From Cyanophora paradoxa (Eukaryota; Glaucocystophyceae; Cyanophorales; Cyanophoraceae), in assembly GCA_004431415.1 (NCBI GenBank), contig QPMI01000129.1, positions 248,001 through 312,000 of the forward strand: a DNA stretch of 64,000 bases. Reading direction: 5' to 3'. Shown here in pieces: positions 9,260 through 19,832 of the stretch. Positions within the stretch are counted from its first letter, which is position 1. Every line of letters begins with the position of its first letter. The position numbers and the translations under genes were made by a program. Below the pieces are notes generated by a model. The model was not told the DNA's origin and did no database searches. It saw only the letters and a program-made list of their open reading frames with translations.

Positions 9260-12200
9260 ACCAGGTACTTGATGTTCACCTGAGCCACGTCGTACACGAT
9301 GTACCTTCGGGGTGGGGTCAGGGGGGGGGAAGCAGGTAGGGGAGGGGTACGCCGGTCCGCACTCGTTGTAGAGGAGGGAGCGGCCGCGGTTCGTGTCGAC
9401 GGGGGTACCCGTGTGGGCGACGACCCCGCCCTCCAGCGTGACGTCACCCGCGGGGTCCGGGCCCATCTTCCCCATCCCAAAGGTCGAGTGCTTGCCCTGC
9501 GCCCCCGGCGAGTGAGCAGGTGCGAGCCGAGCAACGCGGTACCCGCCCGGCCGCGCCTTGGGGGCCTTCTCCATGTACTCTGCTTCAGTGATCTCGTACA
9601 TGTTGCCCAGCGCCACCTGGGTACACGAATGCTCGGCGTTCGGATTCCCAAGCAGAGGAGAGGGGGAGTACGCGGCACCTCGGAGAGGAGCATGAGGCCG
9701 GTCGGGTTGCTGCTGCTCGTGGCGCAGTAGTTGGCGCTCTTCGAGACCTGCGCCCCGCGGCGTGAGGCGCGCCGCGCAGCGCAGGGGTACGCAGCGCACG
9801 AGGTCGGCGAAGTAGACGCCCTTGCCGAACCTGGCGCGGGGCGCGTCAGCGGGGGGTGCGGGGGGTGCGGGAGGCGGGGCGGGGCGGGGGAGCGGGCATG
9901 TAGCCGGTGACGGGGGCCTCGGGGGGCGCGATGCGGAGGCCCTGGGAGAGGATGCCCATGAAGTTGCCGAGGCGGGAGCCGTGCCAGAGCAGCCGCTTGT
10001 TCGGGATCTCCGCGGAGGCGGCGAAGCGGTCCCGCTCGCCGGCGCGGTCCACGCGGAAGAGCTCGAGCAGCTCCAGGCTGTAGCTCGAGTGCGTCGGCGC
10101 GTGCGTGTTCCGCACCATCCTGCGGGACGCTGAGACGAGCGCCGGGGGGGCGGGGGGGCGGGGCGCGGGGCGCGCTTGTCGACGAGGTGCCAGTCCTTGG
10201 AGGAGGGGTCGCAGGGGACGATGTCGGCCTTGAGGGCGCGGTACGTGCGGTCGAGGTGGTGCAGCCCCGCATCCGAGTCCTGCCCCCCGTCAGAGGCGGA
10301 GGGAGGGGAGGGGCGCGGGGCGCGGGGCGCACGGAGTCGCCGATGATCTCCTGGGCGATCTCCATGTCGGCGAGCACGGCGAGCAGCTTCAGCGGCTCGT
10401 CCAGCAGCTTCCCCGAGTTGATCACCGGCGGCCGCCGCCCGAACCCTGCCCCCCGCCCGCTCTCGGCGCCCTCCTCGGCGGGGGGTTCGGCGGGCGGGCA
10501 CCGAAGTCGTGGGGGATCTTCATGTAGAACTTGGAGGAGAGGTCCTCGAGGGTGGCCCCGCTCTCCACCGGCCGCCCCGCCAGCAGGTCCTCGATCTGCT
10601 TCAGGATGAAGTACCCCTCCTTAATCTGCCGCTTCGACAGCTTCCCTGCCCCGCCGCCCCCGCGTGAGCCCCGCCCGCCTCCTCCCCGGGGGGCGGATGG
10701 CAGACCGAGGGGCATGCGGCCGACGTCGATGTGCATGGAGACGAGGGTCTGCTCGAACATCGTGCGGTTCGAGATGAGCTCGACGAGGGACTTCACGCGC
10801 GGCTCCAGCTTGCACTCCGCCGCCGGGCCCGCCGGCTTGCCCGCCCCCGCCGCCGCCACCTTCGCCTTCTGCGGGCGCTTCAGAGGGGAGCAGAGGAGGG
10901 GGGGGGCGGGGGCGGGCGGCAGGTCGGGGCGGGGCGGACCGCGGCGTCGAGTTCGTCCTCGTCGCCCTGGTCCACCCCGTAGTCGATCTCAATCAGGTCG
11001 TACTTGCCTGCGCGGGGAAGGAGCGCCGGCGCCGCCCGGCGCGAGCTCGCGTTGGGCTCGGGCGGCGCCGGGCTCGATGGGGCGCGCGGGGCGGGGCGGG
11101 GCGGGGGCACCCTTCTTGTGGGTGAAGGCCTGCCCGAAGACGTTGGAGGTCTTGTCCTTGAACTTGGCGTTGAACTCGGCCTTGGCGGCCTCGATGGAGG
11201 AGCAGGCCTTCGTCGCCTGCTGCCCGGCGACCCCCACGCGGCCCCAGCGCGTGAAGACCGCGAACTTGCCCGGCTGCTTGTCGTGCTCCAGCAGCTGGCC
11301 CCGCCCGCCCGCTCCGTGAGCGCCGCCCCCGCGGAGTCGCAGCGCGCGAGGCAACGGGGCACCTGGATGACGTAGAACTTGTTGTGCCCGGAGACGCCGT
11401 AGCTGCGGGGCGCCGGCTCGGGCGGGGCGAGGGCGAGGGCGGGGCGGGGCCGGGGGCGGGGCACGTGATGTCGGTCTGGTTGAGCATCACGGCGTAGACG
11501 TGCGTCCCGTCGTCGTAGACGTGGTAGCTCTCCTTGTCCGGCGCGTGCTCGTCCTGCCCGCCCCGCCGGCAGCGTCAGGCGGTGCGCCCCGCAGCGCTGT
11601 CAGCGCCCCAGCTCGCACCACGACCGCGCGCCCCTTCCGCACCACCTTCTTCACCTGGCGGGCGCTGGCGCTCGGCCGGCGGGCGGGCCGGGAGCGCTCG
11701 CGGGGCCGATCGAGCCGGGCTCGCGCACGGCGGGGGAAGAGGCGGCCGGCTTCGCGGGCGGCGGCTCGTCCTTCTTGCTCTTCTTTGCGGCCTTGCCCTT
11801 CTTCGCCGGCTCTTCGTCCTCGTCCTCGTCCTCGTCCGCGGCCTTCCCCTTGCGCTTGCCGGCCTTGCCCTTCCCGGCCTTGCCCTTCGCGGTATAGAGC
11901 TCGACGGACCCGGCGTCATCGTCCTCCTCCTCCCCCTCCTCGGCCTGCAGCCGGCCTCAGATCTAGCCCGCTAGGCTGGGCGCGGAGCGGGGCAGTGAGG
12001 GGGGGTGCGTACGGGCTTCACGGCGTGCGCGGCTTCGTCAGCCTTCTTGTCCTTCGACGCCTTCACGAAGCTCGGGGCAACGTAGTGGACGCTGTCGTCC
12101 AACGTACGTCACAGAGTACCGGTCAACCCGCGACGGACGGGCAGGCGGACCCGGCGCGAATGTCGCCGGCGATGTCCTCCGGAGCGCAAACATAGTGCGT

Positions 12201-12466
12201 TGCCTGGACGCGCCCCACCGCGTCAGTGCCCAGCGTACGCGAGGGGAATGCTGGGCGTGTTGCGCTGGCCGTGCACGCCGTACCTTCTTTGTGAACGAGC
12301 GCAGAACCTCCCCGCCCGCCCCCGTGATGATGTCGGAAAGCTCAGACTTCTCGCCGGCGGCGGATTTCCCAAATGCGAATGCCAGGCCGGCCAGGTGGCT
12401 CGATTTCGAGCCCTCCTCCTCGCTGCCGCTCTCCTGCTTCTTGGCCTTGCCTCGGCGCGGCGGCAT
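9159..12466 (-). CDS. PARP: Poly(ADP-ribose) polymerase with BRCT-WGR-regulatory-catalytic layout
   Basis: ATG at 12466. The N-terminus [19 protein letters not shown] is followed by a BRCT domain ([20 protein letters not shown], then [14 protein letters not shown], then [12 protein letters not shown]) and a Lys/Asp/Glu-rich linker like a nuclear-localisation region. The WGR domain ([19 protein letters not shown]) follows. The helical regulatory domain comes next ([48 protein letters not shown]). The ART domain has the H-Y-E triad: [39 protein letters not shown] then [15 protein letters not shown]. The protein ends VKLNFAYKH. It uses NAD+ to modify proteins at DNA breaks. No N-terminal zinc fingers are present, so the layout resembles plant PARP3 or a ZnF-less PARP1. 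Introns at 10120-10175 and 9831-9897 use GC donors. The last exon is only 30 nt (9159-9188). Confidence 0.93.
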
Positions 12467-13079
12467 CGCTCGTTAAGCGCGGAACTCCGACAGCCGAACT
12501 TGCAACGGGGTACACAACGGCCAAAGCTGGGCGCGCTGCGCCGCGCCGCGCCGCGCGGCCTATAGCTAATGCAACCTTTCCGATGTGCAAACGGCTCTTT
12601 GCGGACCAATTCACTCGCTCTTGTCTGGTGCACTTGCACGTGCGCTCGGCCCGGGCGGGCGGCCCGCGCCGCGGCGAGCGCCGGTCCGTGCGCTGGCCGC
12701 TCGTTGTGACATTCCACGTTGCGGTATTCGGATACCCGGAGGAACTCGATTCAAGCACTAGCTCGGCGGATTCGAATTCCGATGTCCTTTGGAGTCCCGT
12801 CCAATCTTCGGACCAGTCGGGCCTCGCCGCCCCGCTGCGGAACTTGAACTGAATTTAGAAGTTCTACACTTGTAGGCAAGCTGTAGCTTAGCACGCCGAG
12901 ACGTGAGCTGGGGCCTGTGGTGCGGCAAGATGGGCGATCAAGACATTAGGTTTTCGAATATTTTCCTGCAAACATCTATCTACGGCACGCGCTGCCGGGG
13001 CCGCACAGCCTGAGCACCGGAAGGGGCGTCGCCGGCATCCAGGGCCGGGACCCGGCTGCAGCTACTGGAGCGCTGCTGC
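12467..13079. other. Spacer between PARP and its BRCT neighbour
   Basis: No conserved coding signal is visible. The spacer carries the PARP promoter and the 3' flank of the upstream gene. The sequence around 12525-12555 is a short run of gcgccgcgcc words. Confidence 0.5.
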
Positions 13080-14064
13080 TCAGAAGAAGTGCTGGGGGCG
13101 ACCCATGGGCGGGCCCTTCTTCATCGGGGGGGCGCTGCGCGGCGGCGGCCGGTTCTTCTTCTTCTTGGGCCTGTCGTCGTCATCGTCATCGTCCGAGAAA
13201 TCGTCATCTCCGGCTGCTTCACGGGGGAGAGGGCAAGCGCGCCCCACAACGTCAGGGCCAGCGCATGCGGGGCGAGCTCAAAGGCTACGACACGCACTGA
13301 AATCGCGATCCTCGTTCTTGCGGGACCGCCTGCGGCTCTTGGCTGCTCGCGGCGCCCGCGGGGCGACCAGTCAGCTAATGTGGCGGCGAGAAGTTCGAAA
13401 TCGCGCGCGGAACGCACGCGGCTCGTCATCCTCCTCCTCCTCCTCCTCCTCTTCCTCCTCCTCCTCCTCCTCGGGCTGTCGGGTGCAATATCTTCGTGAG
13501 CAGGCCGCGACACTCAAACGGCGTGAAAACACGAACCAGCGGCCCAACAAGGTATGTGTCCTCAATCTGACGAGCACCAGCAGCACAGCTCTGCCTCACG
13601 TAGTCGGCGTTGACGAACTTCACACTGCGGCCACCGATGGTCGGCGGGAGGCGCGCATGCGCCGCGCGGAAACTGAACCTGGGCCTCGTGTCGACTTGTG
13701 CTGGTGTAATATCCTCAGGAACGCACACATAGTGGGTCACCTGCGGCCCGACACGGTCATCTCGGATTCAAACGCGATCCTCGGGAAATTCGATCGGGAG
13801 CCCCGGCCGGCCATGATTTCGCACCTTCTTGTTGAATGTCTTCTCCAAAGCACCCGAATGCAGCGCAATCAGCTTGCTGAGCTCGTCCTTGAACTGCTTG
13901 GCAACGGTCCTCGAGAGCGCGAAATGGAGGCCCTTTAGCGTGTCGGAAATCGGCTGGATTGGTGGAGGCGGCGGCGGAGGAGGTGCCACGGGCGCTGGAG
14001 GCAGCACGGGCGGCGGGATGACCGCGCCAGGAGCCGGCGGAGCGGGCGGGGGAGGGGCCGACAT
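13080..14064 (-). CDS. BRCT-domain protein paralogous to the PARP N-terminus
   Basis: ATG at 14064. A Pro/Ala-rich start ([13 protein letters not shown]) leads into LKGLHFALSRTVAKQF...FNKK, then across an intron VTHYVCVPEDITPAQ, then SVKFVNADYVRQSCAAGARQ and EDTYLV. Together these form a BRCT fold. A long Glu run (PEEEE..., 13426-13480), a second acidic run (DDDFSDDDD) and a basic Pro-rich tail (RPKKKKNRPPP...MGRPQHFF stop) follow. The BRCT half and the position of the intron after FNKK match those of the adjacent PARP (FTKK then [11 protein letters not shown]), so the two look like tandem relatives. It has no WGR or catalytic domain. Binding to phosphoproteins or DNA ends is inference. Confidence 0.75.
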
Positions 14065-14503
14065 TTTGCCGGGTACACTGATGCGTGGGGGGGATCAAGC
14101 GGGGCCTTCAATTTTCGGCCGCTAGCTAGCGCTCAAGCACGTTGGCGAGGCGCCGGCCTGCCGACGCGCGTGCTCGTGGGCTCGAACTCCAGATGCCGCT
14201 CGCGCATTGCGCACTGCCGCAATTCGTTGCGCACGCTCAGCTATTTAGCGCTTGCGCATGCTATATGCTAGCGCTGGCAGGCCTGTCTGCGTGCCCGCTC
14301 TAGATCTGGATCGATATCCAGTACTAGTAGATCTTGGCATGCGCACCGACTAGCGCTTGGCCTGCGTGCCCTCCTGCGCGCCTCCTGTGGTCTTCATCCC
14401 GGCGAAGCAGATTCGTATTGAAGGCTGCATAAGTAAATCTCCTGTTGAAACTGCGGCTAAGCTGCCCTACCCTGCCTGCTCTACACTGTCTGCCCCGACC
14501 TGC
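14065..14503. other. Palindrome-rich spacer
   Basis: No coding sequence is visible. The stretch 14118-14345 is crowded with self-complementary words (gctagctagcgc, tatatgctagcgct, tctagatct, gatatc, actagt, agatct). It separates the 5' end of the BRCT gene from the 3' end of the secreted-protein gene. Confidence 0.6.
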
Positions 14504-15293
14504 TTACGTGTTTGCGAACCATCGCGCGAATGTCCACGTTGCCGGGCAGTCGGGAAAGGGCACGCCCGGCTCTATTTGGGAGATGGCGTCGAAAGGGTTG
14601 GAGCAGAGCTGCGTGGTGCTCCGGCCGCGGATGCCGTAGTACGCCGCGCAAGTGTGAGTGGAGTAACTGGCATTCACGTGAGGGGCCGCGGCAGCGTGAG
14701 AAGCGGTGGCAGGCGCCTGGCGCACGCGAACGTGACAGTGGATGCCGTCGGGACGATAGCGAGACCGCGCCTGCGATAAGCTTGCCTTCAGGAGCGGAAA
14801 GCGCTGCAAGAAAGCATGGAGCACTTTGTCCACTTGATGGATGCGCCCGACACGGGCGCGATCTGCGAGAAGATGCTCGTGGGCAGAGGCCGCTCCACCT
14901 GGTCGGTCGCGTTCCTGCGCCGCCGGTCGGCTGGGCCCGACCGATGGCTTTTGTTCGCATGCGCACCGTCCTGCGTAGTCCCAGAGCGGGTAGCAGACCC
15001 CGGGCTTGCATCTCCTTAGCGTGACCGTGCAGTTCGTCTCTGCGGTTGAACTTCAGCAGCGCGTAGCTGGCGGAAGCGCCAAGCTCACCGCCGAATCTCA
15101 GCTTCAGAGCATTCTTGAAGCCCGTTCCAGCAGAGCTGATGAGCTGGCAGGCGCGCACGGCGGGTTCAGACGAGTCGTTGTCGTCGGTCCCCCGGAGCGA
15201 GCAAGGATGGGTGGCGTAGCGGGAGGCAAAGAACTGTGCTCCGAGCGCTCCAGAAACCGCCGCCAGCAACAGCAGCGCCGCCAGGGCCCGCAT
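14504..15293 (-). CDS. Secreted or luminal cysteine-containing protein, family unknown
   Basis: ATG at 15293 opens a clear signal peptide (MRALAALLLLAAVSGALGAQ). Exon 1 (ending KNALKLRFG) joins across a short intron (gtgagc...ccgcag) to ETNCTVTLRRCKPGVCYPLW, restoring one frame to the stop at 14504. The mature chain has many Cys residues (HPCSLRG, RACQL, NCTVTLRRCKPGVC, GRCACE, IHCHV, HTCAAYYGIRG, QLCSNPF, PDCPATW). It also has N-glycosylation sequons (NCT, NAS), as expected for an extracellular or ER protein with disulfides. Length is about 230 residues. I do not recognise the family, and the middle stretch (about 14830-14950) could hide another intron. Confidence 0.6.
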
Positions 15294-15573
15294 TTTTTCG
15301 AAAGCGGTCTTGTCTGGGTACGCGTATTTAGCGCCACGACTTGTAGATAGCCTCGCGGCCAGCCTTCAGGCTTCAGCTAGCCAGGCTTCGCTGCTCTGCA
15401 AGCGCAGCGCGGGCGCTCCATCGTACACCAGCCGTTACCGGTTGTGAAGCGGATTGCGGAGGATGACAGCTCTCCACGCTTCAGCGCTTCAGCGCTTCTA
15501 GTCCGAGCGTTTCAGCGACGAGGAAGAGGCGCCAGCGCCCGCGCCGCCCGGCGCCCCGCCGCGGCGCGAAGCG
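15294..15573. other. Divergent intergenic region
   Basis: This is the 5' flank shared by the minus-strand secreted protein and the plus-strand membrane protein. It includes a short tandem of gcttcagc at 15480-15497. No gene is seen. Confidence 0.5.
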
Positions 15574-18500
15574 ATGGAGAGCAGGGGGTCCTATCGGAGG
15601 TGCGCCACCGTGCTAGGCTTGCCGCGCGTTGCGGTTCGCACTCACAAGCGTTCCTGCAGCTTGTTCGTCAGGTACGCGTCTTTTGCGGGAACGGAGCACA
15701 ACCGATGGTCCTTGTCCTTCAAGGTTCCCTTGCGGGCGTCTCGCAGCGCCCCGGCAAGCTCACGGCGCTCCCCGGTCGCAGGATCGTCGTCTGGAGCGGC
15801 GGTACCGCGCCTATGTCTGCGCTCAGGTGTGCTGCGCGCCGACCCGCCGGCGCCGGCCCCCGCGTGCTGCGGCCGCGTCCGACGCCGCCGGCCGGCCCCC
15901 GCAGCGGCTGCCCCTCCAGATGGCGATGTGCATGCGCTCTGCGCTGCCCCCTGCGGGGGAGGGAGGAAGCTAGATCTGACGCGGGGCGCCGGGGCCGCCA
16001 GGACCTGGGCGGCCGCCCTCGCCCTTTTTCTCATGGCTTGCGCCGGCTACTTCGATACGGCCGCCTACACGCGCCTTCCCAGGCCATCGGCGGACTTTGT
16101 GGCTCCGGTCCCGACCGCCCCCCCCCCCCCCCCCCACCCCCCCCCTTCCGCAGCGGCGTAACCTCCTTCCGCAGCGCTCTGCGTGGCAATGGTGATCTAC
16201 CGGTACCCCTGGGTGCCCTGCACGGCGGGGATACGGCGCTTCGTGGACCGGCGGCTGGGGGTGCACATCTACTTCCCCCTCACGGTGCTGGCCCTGTTCG
16301 CGGAGCAGGCCGCCTTCTTCCAGGCCATGGGCTGCACCGTCCGCACCCCCCGCCCCGCCCCGCGTACCCCCCTAGCTCCGCCCCGGCCCGAGGCGGGCAG
16401 CTGACTCTCGCGCGCAGAGCCGGGGGCCCCCGCTCGCGACGATGCTGCTGGTTTGGGGGATGGCGGTGGGCCCTGTACCCCCCTGCCCCCCCCCCCCCCT
16501 GCCTCCTCTTAGACCCCTCTCCGCAGGTGGCCGGCTCCGCCACGTTCATTCAGGTACCCCGCATGCCCTTGCGCGCGCCTTCGCGGGCGGAACCGGACCT
16601 CCCATGAGGGCTCCCAAAAGAGAGACTAGCGAGAGAGGAAGGAGCAGAGGGACGGGGAGAGCTTCGGTTGCCGCCAGCTGACGGCCGGGCGGGGCGGGGG
16701 CAGCACTTCTTCTTTCTGCTGGCGCTGCTGGCGATGTTCCTCGCGGGGACCCTCCCCTGCGCCGCCACCGCCGACGGCGACCCCCTCGAGGCCGCCCGCC
16801 CCGCGGCGACGCTGCTGGGGACGATCCTCGTGTCGACGTACACAAACTTCCGCCGCGAGGTCGAGTCCCGCTTCACGTGCGCCCCGCCCCCGCCCCGCCC
16901 CCGCCCGCTCTCAGCTCACAGCAATGACCCGGATCTCGATGCCGCCCCGTTGATCTTCCTTCGCTGCAGGTTCCTGGTGGGGGAGCGCTTCGCGCGGCCG
17001 CTGCGGCCCGTCCTCTCGCGCCGCGCTATCCTCAGCGAGCGCCGCCCCGAGGCGGCCGCCGAGGAGGAGGCCAGCGGCGCCGAGGAGGAGGAGGAGGAGC
17101 GCCGTGCCGGCCCGGCCGACGGGGACACGCCGGAGCCTGCGGAGTCGGTCGCCGGCGGCAGCGCCCGCGGGGGCGCCGGGGCCGGCGGGTCGCGGCTGGA
17201 GCCGCTGAAGGCCGCGCAGCCTCAGGCGCAGTCGCTGGCGGTGCGGGCGGCGCTGGCGCGGCTGGCGGCGCCCGTGAGCCTCGCCCCGCCGCCACCGTCA
17301 TCGTGCCGGCGCTCCCGCCCCGCCTCGCCGCCGCCCTCGCCGGCAGCGCCCCCGGGGAGGCCCCCGAGGAGGACGCCGAGGCGGCGTGCTTCGCCGACGC
17401 CCTCGCCGCCCGCGCCGGCATCGCCCGCCGCTTCTCCGTCGGCGGCGACTCCGCCGGCTCGGGGTGCGGGCCCCGCGGAGCGCGTGGGGGGCGGGTCGAG
17501 CCGGCGCGGGAGCCGGGAGCAGGGGCGGGCGCAGGCGGCCCCCGCGTCGTTCGTGAGCGACGGGGAGCTGGGGCCGTCGGCCTCGGAGGCCGGCGGCGCG
17601 CCCCGCTCCGTGGAGAGCGGGCTGGGCGGGGGCGAGGCCCCGAGAAGGGCGTCGCCTGGGAGGAGGCCCCCTCCCCAGCCGCCGCCCCGCCCGCTCCGCC
17701 GCCGCCGCCGCCGCCGCCGCCCTCCGCCTCGCTGCCGCCGGGGGCGCCCCGCTGAACGCCCCGGGGAGGCCGCCGCCGACCGCTCGGCGCGCCTCTCGCA
17801 GCGCTCCGCGGGGGCCGCCTCCTCCTCGGCGGCGACGAGCGTGGCGGTGGAGGCGGGGCGGCGCGCGGGGGCGGCGCGCGCGGCGGCGCTGGAGGAGACG
17901 GAGGCGGCGTGGCAGCTGCGGCGCGCCTCGCTCGCCTTCCGCGGGCGCCTCGTCGAGTCGATCTTCCGCGAGTGGTACCGCCTGCGCAACTTCGAGCGGG
18001 CGCGGCGCCTGGCGCTGGCCGGCACGCTCATCTACGCCGCCGCCGTCCTCGTCGTCGTCTTCGCGCCCTGGGGCGACGACGCCGTCGACCGGGCCGCCCG
18101 CCGCGCCGCTGGGCTCCCGAGGCCCCGCCCCGCCCCGCCGAGCGCGCAGGCGGGGGCGCTCCTCGCCGTGCAGCTGGGCGGCGGCGCGGGGGCGATGGCC
18201 CTCCTCGTCGCCGCCGCGTACGCCGCCCCGCGCTTCGTCGAGCGCGCCTACGAGTGGGCCGTCGCCGCCGGCCTCCTCGCCGCCGCCCTCCCCTGCCTCC
18301 TCGCCCTCCACCGGTGCCCGCACTACGGCGTGTGGGCGACCTACACGGGCATCGTCGTGAACGCCCTCCTCGCCTCGGTCACCTTTCGCCTCCGCTTCGT
18401 CGTCGTCGCGGCCCTCGTGGCGGCCCTCGCGGGGGCCTCCGGGGCGGTGCTGGTGGCGCTGGGGGCTGGCGCGACGGGCCCCGTCCTCTACGCCGAGTTC

Positions 18501-18606
18501 GTCTTCGGGGCCGCCGTCCTCGCCTGCACCGCCGCCCGCGCCCTCGAGCGCGAGTCCCGCCTCCAGTTCAAGATGGCGCGCCCCCCCCGCCCCCGCCCTC
18601 CCCCTC

Positions 18607-18637
<31 letters not shown>

Positions 18638-18901
18638 GCCTCGCGTGCTGATCGGGGTCGCCGGCAGCTGATGGGGAAGGAGCGGGGCAAGATCCACGCC
18701 CTCGAGCTCGAGTCCCGCCACGCCTCCTTCAGGACCAGCACCCGCGCCCTCCGCCCCGGCCCCGGCCCCGGCCCCGCCCCCGCTCCGTCCGACCCCGCGC
18801 CGGCGGGGCCGCGGCCCCCGACGCCCCTCGAGGCCACCCCCTGCGCCCCGGGACCGCCCTCCGGCTCCCCGGGCCCGGGCCCCCGCATAGATCTGCTTTA
18901 G
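15574..18901 (+). CDS. Multi-pass membrane protein of unknown family
   Basis: The likely start is ATG 15574 (MESRGSYR, spliced to SLFVRYASFAGTEHNRW). Hydrophobic segments follow: TWAAALALFLMACAGYF, IYFPLTVLALFAEQAAFF, HFFFLLALLAMFLAG, AATLLGTILVST, a large disordered acidic/Ala-Pro-Arg insert (about 17030-17880), then LALAGTLIYAAAVLVVVFAPW, AMALLVAAAYAAP, AVAAGLLAAALPCLLALH, GIVVNALLASVTF, VVVAALVAALAGASGAVLV and EFVFGAAVLACTAA. The C-terminal tail is GKERGKIHALELESRHASFR and then a Pro-rich end with a stop at 18901. The pairing of a basic amphipathic stretch (FREWYRLRNFERARRL) with a six-helix block recalls the membrane part of class III cyclases, but no catalytic domain follows. Several 5' junctions are not phased. 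The C homopolymer at 18608-18637 lies in the last intron. Confidence 0.5.
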
Positions 18902-19832
18902 TGTTTCGCGTTTTCCTTCTTTGAATTTGCTTCCTTCTTTCGATTTCTTTGCAATTGTGGTCCGGATCCGTGTACGAGTGCTTCCACTTCCAGGGCCTTT
19001 CCGTCCTCCGCGCGCGCTTGTTCATCATTCGAATATGCACATTAGTCCCGCACACGTAGTCAAGATGTATAGATGCCCTTCTTTGACAATCTAATGTAAC
19101 CGAGCTTAAGATCACGCTGTGTGCCGCAGTACTACTATAGCTAGTGCCACGTGCACGGTGCTCTCGTTTGGTGACTTCGTGCTTTTTCAAACTTGATCAT
19201 GAAAGGCTCAGGCGGCGCAACTTGCGGCAACTCGGTCAAATTTAAATCATGACCGTCGGATTTCGTGCCACGGTGGCACGTGCACGCGTACTACGGTACC
19301 GTACTATAGCTACGGTACCGTAGTACCGTAGTACGGGGCCCCCCGGGGTCCCCCGGTCCCCCCCTGCTGGGCCAAAAGGCCCGGGGGGGCCCGGGGGCCC
19401 CGGGCCGGGGCTCGGGGCAGGACCGCCCGCATGCGCACCATCATGCCATGATGGCATGCACCATGCCTGTCACAATGTCACCCTGGCACATGGTGGCCTG
19501 TCACAGATCCCGGCCGCGGGGTCCAACGTTAACGCATGGTGGTCTAGATCTGTCACAGATCCATCGACCCGCGCCCGACGATCGATTGCAAGAGATATAG
19601 AATCGTGCCACGCCGAGCACCCCAGGCCCCCCCGGGGCCGGTTGATCATGACCAACTTCATTTGAAAAGTCGACGGATTCAAAGGCACATCCTATTGCTA
19701 CACACTGCTCACTGCAGCTGAGGGCGCTAGCGCTGACTGCCTACCCCACCCCACCGACCTGCCCCTAGACCTCGCTCCTACCCTGCGAACACCTGCTGCT
19801 GCGTGCGCGCCTGCCTAGGGCTCCTCGCCGAG
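18902..19832. other. Convergent intergenic region with palindromic and G/C-block sequence
   Basis: No coding signal is visible. At 19275-19340 nested self-complementary words occur (ggtaccgt, agtact, gtac repeats). At 19334-19420 there are alternating C and G blocks. At 19437-19475 catgccatgatggcatg forms a near-palindrome. A block containing gtcacagatcc occurs twice (19499-19511 and 19550-19562). Confidence 0.6.
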
